Of a stretch of 64,000 bases of DNA, positions 58,232-64,000 are shown in pieces; the stretch's first letter is position 1; the number at the start of each line of letters is the position of its first letter. Source of the stretch: Gymnorhina tibicen (Eukaryota > Chordata > Aves > Passeriformes > Artamidae); NCBI GenBank assembly GCA_013399875.1, contig VXAZ01004602.1, positions 644,522 to 708,521 of the forward strand, in the 5' to 3' direction. The notes under the pieces were generated by a model. It did no database searches and was not told the DNA's origin. It worked only from the letters and a program-made list of their open reading frames with translations. The position numbers and the translations under genes are program-made.

Positions 58232-61200
58232 TGGAGTGAGTTTGCAGAGGAGGTAATATTAAGCAGTGTACGTATGGAAAATGAGGATGAAAAGGTATTT
58301 TGGAGTGCACAGTTCAAAAGAACATTTACAGCATTTGTAAGGGCTCATGAGTGAGCCAGGAGGAATGCGACTGGAGGATGGCCTTTATCACCAATGTTTT
58401 GAATGAGCTGTGAGAAAAAAAAGATTAAAGCAGATAGGCAGCATGCAAGAAATGAGTTATTTAATAAGGATGGGATAAGTCTTGAGCTGGTTTCTGTCAA
58501 GAAGTTGCGCACGTAGCTTAGTTTGCCTGGACTCTCAGTGTGCCATGCAACTCTTAAGGAACAATTAATCCTATGTTTTTTAAACACTTCTCTTAAAATG
58601 GAGCTGCTTGTCATTTGGGGGTGACAGTTTTTCTCTCTTTCAAGAAGAAGGATGTCTTAAGTGATGGCCTCACATGAACTTCCTAGCCGGTAGGCAACTG
58701 CAGCTAAGAGCTTCTCATCCTAGAGAAGGGTTAAGAAGTAGAAGAGTGCCAAAAAAATTACAGGGACAAGGGAGTGTTGGTGAGCTTCCTGATTGCCAGA
58801 ACCCCAAGTTTAGTTCCCCAAGTTCCCCTGGGTATGATTGGCTGGGCACAAAAGTACCCATGTTTCTGACCACAGGAAGATCAAGTTAAACTGTAACTCC
58901 AAAGGCAGAGCTAATTAGGATATAACCGGAAGCTTGTTCCTTTCTCAGGGGGCATCCATGGCTTTTGACAGGATTAGGCATCCTTGCCTTAGTTTGTCTG
59001 AAGGGTCTGTCTCTACATTCAAGAACTGGTCTTTGTGCATTTTTTGAGTAGCTGAGATCTCACTGCTATTCATGACAGTTTTTTCAATGGAAAAAAGCTC
59101 TATTTATTGGTTAGTTGCATATCACCTGACTCTAAGGTTCTCTTTCAAAGCAAATCACTAGAAGCCACAGAAGTCATAAGTAATCCACAGTGATTTCATG
59201 TAATTCAGTGGACTAATCTCTGAAAAATGAAAACGGAACTTTATCTAAAGCTTAGAGAAATATACTATATATTTAACTAAGTTTTCCACATACTGCATTT
59301 TCTCTACTTCTATTTAAAAATGTCTTTTTGGGAGGATTATATTCCCTGTGTTGTTTTCAATCTCTAGGGTTTTTTATTCTGGAGTGTAAAACATAGTGTT
59401 TATCATATCTTTTTTTCCCCCCTTCAAATGGCAATTTTTCTTTCATAATTTTAGGGATTTTTTACTGTCACTATCACACTGAGTAATAAAGGATTAAACT
59501 ACTCTGCAGCAAGTTTGTATTCAATGTGCATAGTTGAATTAATGAGAAGATACACTGAGAAACTTCTTGAAAAATCTGAGAGTTGGAAAGAGGTAAGTTT
59601 TTTCTTATGTTCTGGGAGAAAAGTTCCTCTGTAGCCCTTCTTTAAAATCCAACTGGCTTTGTGTGCAGAGATAATAATTGATACATTTTTTCTGAGCATT
59701 TTCTCCTGACATTCAAAAAGACATGGGGTAAGGAACATGGCTAAACCTCCGTTTTCAGTTTTCATCTGGGATAGCTGAATGATATTGCGTAACAGAATAA
59801 ATGTTCTTACTCTTTACTTGAGCTTTTGTTTTTTTGGAAGGGGCTGTTCCAGTCCTTTCCCTTTCAATCTGTTCCCATCCCATCACAGGACTACTGCTGT
59901 TTCCCCTCAATGATACTATATTCCCCTACATAAACATGAAATTTCAAAAATTGTCATCTGTTCTGGATATGAGGAGTTCTGACCTCCAGATTTCAGATCC
60001 CCTAGGAATTTCCTTCTAAGTCCATTACCTTCTGTATTATTGGAAAGTTTTATCCCATCAGCAACTTCTACACACAAATATAATATCACATAAGTAAGTA
60101 AATGACAGTTTAATTAAGCCTAGTTGAAGTCCATAGGAATTCTCCTCCACATGTCTTTGCAGATGCTAAAGGGTAGGTGATTTTTTATTTGGGAACAAGG
60201 ACTAGAAATCAAAAGCAAACATTCATAAAACATACTTGGGAGTTTGTTCTGGTTTTATATTAAACGCTTGTCAGTTCACATGCTATACCCTGTCAGAAAG
60301 ACAGTATTTCATACAAAGTGATAATTCACAGCCAATCAAAATAGTTGTCCTTTAATGTAAAAGAAGAAATATAAAAATTTTAAAAAATGTATTCTGAATA
60401 TTCAGGATTGCACTAGCTAAGAAATATAAAAATATATTTTTAAAGAGACACATTCATTTACAAGATTTAGAAAATTCCACACTGAGACATGGTGGGTCTT
60501 ACAGAATTCTTCTAAAAGATTAGTTTAAAGCTGTTTCCATCTCAAATGTGAGTTGGTGTTCTTTCTGCTACTTTTTATAAAATTTTTGCAGCAAACTATT
60601 ATGCATATATTCATCCTTGCATTTTTCTAGATAAATACTATTTCTTGTTTATATAATATCTGTGCTTTTAGTATTAACCTACTTGGTATGTTAGGAAGTT
60701 AATCTCTTAAGGACGCTGAATTTTAAAGCATTCCAAGACTGTTGATTATTTAGGAATTAGAAAAAAGAAAATAATGAGATGCAAATCAATCTTTCTGTAT
60801 TTTTTAATCGAAGTTCTGTTGAAAGTAAAATATTTTCGTCACAATATGAGGAAGAAGAAAACCAGACTCACAGACTCTAAAGGAAATAATTGTCCAGAAT
60901 ATGACTTCATTAAACAGTAAGTACGAAAGGTTTTGCTCTGGGCAAATCTGGGTATATTTCACATCAGAAGAATTAGAAATTTTTTTTTTTTTGCATAAAG
61001 CCCTGAGGCTCCATGCATCTTCCCTTTTTTTCATTTATCCAGCTGAGTATGTGGACTTAGGCTTTCTGTATTAACTGTTTGTACTTTTGTTTCTGATTTT
61101 TTTATATTATCTGGTAAGGTAGATCTTGATTTTTGTTGTTGTGTTAAGAAAATGCTGAACTTCACAAATTTAATTTGGAGGTTTCCTCTTAGGTCTTAAG

Positions 61201-62837
61201 ACTTGTGTGCTTTTCTGACGTTGTATTTAAACTTAAGTACAGCTTTCAGCCTCATTTGAAATGTATTTGGATACCCAGATTAAAAAAAAAAAGCAAAACC
61301 AATGCTAATAGCATTATATGTTTTTAAAATGCCATTTTAAAAAATGCTGTAGAAGTATCCCATTCCTCTTGTTCAGCCAGGCTAATTAGGAGAGCTGTGT
61401 TGCAGGAAAGTTTCCTGCATAGAATTCCGGAGTGCAAATTGTTTAGAGCTGCCTCTGTTTTACAGGTAGGAATAGCTCATGCTCTGTGGTACTTAGGTTG
61501 GCATGTTTAGACTCTCTACTGAGACAGAGTGTGTTAGTATATATGGTCATAGGAGCTGGCTGAAGTACTTGAAAGAGATCTCATGTCAGCTCACCTAGAA
61601 CACTCTGCTTATTAAGCAAGAAAATTTTCAGCCAATCAGTCCAGTTAATTAAGTGGTGAACTGTTTTATTAATAGCTCAGAGCAAGTCTCAAGTGAGAAA
61701 AAGTAATAAAACAGCAGCTGGAGGAATTACTTGCTCTTTGGGGCACTTTTAAAAGTTTGTGTAATTGGAATATTTAATCAGAAATTGGAGGTGGCAGTTG
61801 TAGATTTGATTAAGGGATGGAATGAATAGGAGATAGAAATACATAAAAAGAAACTTCAGGTGATGGATTGCAGGTTTTTGCTGCAGTGCATGAGCACTTT
61901 CAGCACGTTTAGTAATCTGAAATGAAGCAGTAGTAGAAAATTAGGGAACGAGTAATGAAGAATGAAATAGATCAATGTAAGAATTATGAATACCAGTGTT
62001 TACTAGATATGAATATTGCATGAGTATATGCATTTGTGGATGCAGACACACACATTTGTGTTACATATGTATAAAATAATTTAAAACTCATAGAAGTGTA
62101 CATAGCTGTCAACGGCTGTTTCATAAAACATTGACTCCTGTTCTAAGAGCTTTGTTTGTGTATGAAGTCACATAAAGTGTTTGGTTGTATGATCAGTGAA
62201 ATGCTGAGAAGAATTAAATATTTGCTTGTTGAGGTGCTACAGAAGCTGCCAACAGCTGGTGAAACAATTTCAGATTACAAACAGCAGATCAGATGTGGCA
62301 AACCCACCTCCCCCCACCCCTGTTATTTCAGTATTCTCAGCATCTATTCCGTTTTAGTATTAGGTTGGAGTTTAAATGTAAATACATTTATGTTGTTAAA
62401 TAGTGAAAATGAATGTGCCTTGAATATCACTGGAAATCTGCTGAGGACAATGAAAACAATGCTATTAACTTCAGTAAACACTTAGGTCATGTTTTGCTTT
62501 AAGAAACACTAAAAATGGAGTCTAAATCAGCTCATATTTATTGAACTAATTCCTAATGCTGCTACTGGTTTATTGAGAAGTACAGTCTTGTTCAAGGTAT
62601 GTCCCAGGAAACTTTCAATCTTCAATAAGAGTTTTGTCATTTCATACCACATTTCTACGCTACACATGCACACAGTAAAACGGTCCAAAACCAGATTCTG
62701 CATTCATAACCACAGTCTGGAGAATGTTAGTGTATCTTGCTGACATATTTCAAACATCTAAAGTAATCTAATACTTTTAGTTACAGTTTGCAGCAAGAAA
62801 ATTAATTTATCAAATGGTATGTATGCATGCATCTGTT
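58232..62837. other. AT-rich non-coding DNA, 4.6 kb
   Basis: No repeat family or RNA gene was recognised. The part 61380-61700 holds a cluster of palindromic motifs (see the next entry). Confidence 0.45.
61382..61419. promoter_or_regulatory. Possible transcription-factor sites (palindromes)
   Basis: CTAATTAG (61382-61389) is a palindromic homeodomain-type site. Twelve bases further on comes TGCAGGAAA-g-TTTCCTGCA (61401-61419), a perfect 9-base inverted repeat with one central base, shaped like paired GGAA/TTCC sites (ETS or STAT type). No conservation data are available, so a regulatory role is only a suggestion. Confidence 0.25.
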
Positions 62838-63058
62838 CTAAACCTCCTCTGGTGCAGCTTGAGGCCTTTTCCTCTCATCCTGTCACTTGTTGTCTGGGAG
62901 AAGAGGCTGACCCCACCTGGCTACAACCTCCTTTCAGGTAGTTTTAGAGAGCAAAGGTTCTCTCTGAGTCTTCTTTTCTCCAGCTAAACAACCCCAGGTC
63001 TCTTAGCTGCTCCTCACAGGTCTTGTGCTGCAGACCCTTCACAGCTTTGTTGCCCAGA
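62838..63058 (-). mobile_element. CR1 LINE fragment
   Basis: Read on minus, it gives CR1 text: 'gggcaacaaagctgtgaagggtctgcagcac' (63027-63057), 'gaggagcagctaagagacctggggttgtttagctggagaaaag' (62976-63018), and a 'tacctgaaaggaggttgtag' run near 62925-62943. It continues to 'gtgacaggatgagaggaaaaggcc' near 62865-62888. The 3' UTR is missing. Confidence 0.88.
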
Positions 63059-63152
63059 TCAGATTTCAGAATACTGGGCAGACTTGTCATTGTCATTCAT
63101 CAGCTGTCATCTGCATGGTATTGAAACCCATTGCTCCATTTGTTCTCTGCTC

Positions 63153-63171
63153 CTTTTTTTTTTTTTTTTTA
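63153..63171. repeat. Poly-T run, about 18-19 bases
   Basis: A long uninterrupted T run. Read on minus it is an A-run, but no AATAAA lies at the usual distance, so a processed-pseudogene tail is not supported. Confidence 0.8.
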
Positions 63172-63653
63172 AATTACTGTACAAATAAATTGTTGTTATT
63201 TGAAAGATGAACCTGTGGCAAAGCATCACCTCATTTGCAGCATAATTCCACATCTAGTTCTGAATACTGTTGAAGTACTCACATTGAGATCATGGTGAAT
63301 TTCTACCGTATGGAAATCTGCACTTGATTAAATTAGCATTTTTTTGACAACTCTACAACTTTCAGATTTTTGTGACTGCTACTTCTGATAAATGCTTTCC
63401 TCTTGAGAGATTGAGAAGTACTTTTAAAATGCTGCATTGTGTATGCTTCTGTGCCAAAAGCAACATGTGGCACATGTTCAAAGCAGTTTTATCCCACTCT
63501 GAATAGATCTGTTTTATTTACCATCAGATTTAGCCTGAGTTAAATATAACTGTTGTTACATACTTTTGGTAATTATATACATAGTGAATGGGCTGATTAG
63601 GTTCAACAGAACTTTCCTTTTAATTTTGGTGTCCAGCATGCAATAATAGTTTG
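63172..63653. other. AT-rich non-coding DNA
   Basis: No repeat family, exon or RNA gene was recognised between the poly-T run and the terminal LTR. Confidence 0.5.
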
Positions 63654-63659
63654 TCCAAG

Positions 63660-64000
63660 TGTTGTGCTTTAACCCCAGACAGCAACAAAGCCCCACTGGG
63701 ACACTCGCTCACTCTGCACCCCTACGAGGAGAGAATGGGGGAGGGTGAGAGAATTGGAAGAGCAAAAGAGAGAAAACTCATGAGCTGGGATAAAGACAGT
63801 TTAATAGAGGGAGGAGAAGCCGTGCACGCAAGCAAAACAAAACAAGGAATTAATTAATTGCTTCCCAGGGGCAGGCAGGTGTTCAGCCATCTCCTGGAAA
63901 GCAGGCCTCCCCCACATGTAACAGTGACTTGGGAAGACAACACCATCACTCCAAATATCCTCCCTTTCCTCCTCCTCCCCCTGTTAGCGTAGAAACACAT
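63660..64000 (-). mobile_element. LTR of an endogenous retrovirus, cut by window end
   Basis: The plus strand begins tgttgtgctttaaccccag. It runs through a gagctgggataaagacagtttaata-type stretch (63781-63805), then gggcaggcaggtgttcagcc (63870 on) and a 'acttgggaagacaacaccatcactcc' stretch. This is the U5-R end of a widespread avian LTR family read in antisense. It is the same family as, or a close relative of, the LTR at 24807: both share the agcaac/agcagc start and the gctgggataaag-cagtttaata core. The U3 side lies beyond the window. The open frame at 63651-63857 is LTR sequence. Confidence 0.85.

Noticed and set aside
63101..63200. Processed pseudogene tail at the poly-T run
   Set aside because: No AATAAA at the right distance and no exon-like sequence next to the A-run.
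1..64000. CRISPR arrays, operons, tRNA or rRNA genes
   Set aside because: No regularly spaced repeats, no cloverleaf or rRNA core sequences and no bacterial gene organisation were seen on either strand.

Overview
The window reads as nuclear DNA from a bird, probably a songbird. The evidence is a set of CR1 LINE 3' fragments with typical avian CR1 wording and several solo LTRs that resemble avian endogenous retrovirus families as I remember them. The DNA is AT-rich overall. It contains no operons, no bacterial signals and no long open frames outside repeats. I see no gene that can be called with confidence. The window is either a gene desert or part of a very long intron. Three short stretches have splice-like borders and an open frame: 9316-9437 on minus, and 39724-39792 and 43801-43875 on plus. 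They are reported as exon candidates only.

Layout: 1-24.8 kb is mostly unannotated AT-rich DNA. It holds an old LTR-like patch (2.28-2.63 kb), CR1 copies at 4.06-4.93, 5.66-5.80 and 21.84-22.62 kb, a GC-rich palindrome-rich patch at 15.24-15.46 kb, and a perfect 143-base duplication on either side of a single N (15465-15751) that looks like an assembly error. A solo LTR of about 1 kb lies at 24.8-25.8 kb. A minus-strand CR1 lies at 31.08-31.50 kb, followed by solo LTRs at 32.73-33.37 and 35.75-36.42 kb. The stretch 36.4-47.1 kb is quiet apart from a perfect 46-base tandem duplication (40.87 kb) and two exon candidates. A repeat cluster at 47.1-49.5 kb stacks a CR1 tail, a young-looking plus-strand LTR with a 4-base target duplication, and a minus-strand LTR. 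A CR1 reverse-transcriptase fragment sits at 51.64-51.75 kb. The only CpG-island-like stretch (about 53.1-53.7 kb) lies inside another solo LTR (52903-53744) bounded by 5-base direct repeats. The last 10 kb contain two CR1 pieces, a strong hairpin at 58.16 kb, a candidate regulatory stretch near 61.4 kb and the start of one more LTR at 63.66 kb.

Main result: four LTRs have exact or near-exact target-site duplications that can be read by eye, and a fifth has a 5-7 base one. The lengths (4, 5 and 6 bases) point to different retroviral classes. Six of the seven well-defined LTRs are oriented on the minus strand. If the window is intronic, that bias would fit a host gene on the plus strand. No intact retroviral genes are present. 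No previously undescribed system was found that I could defend.
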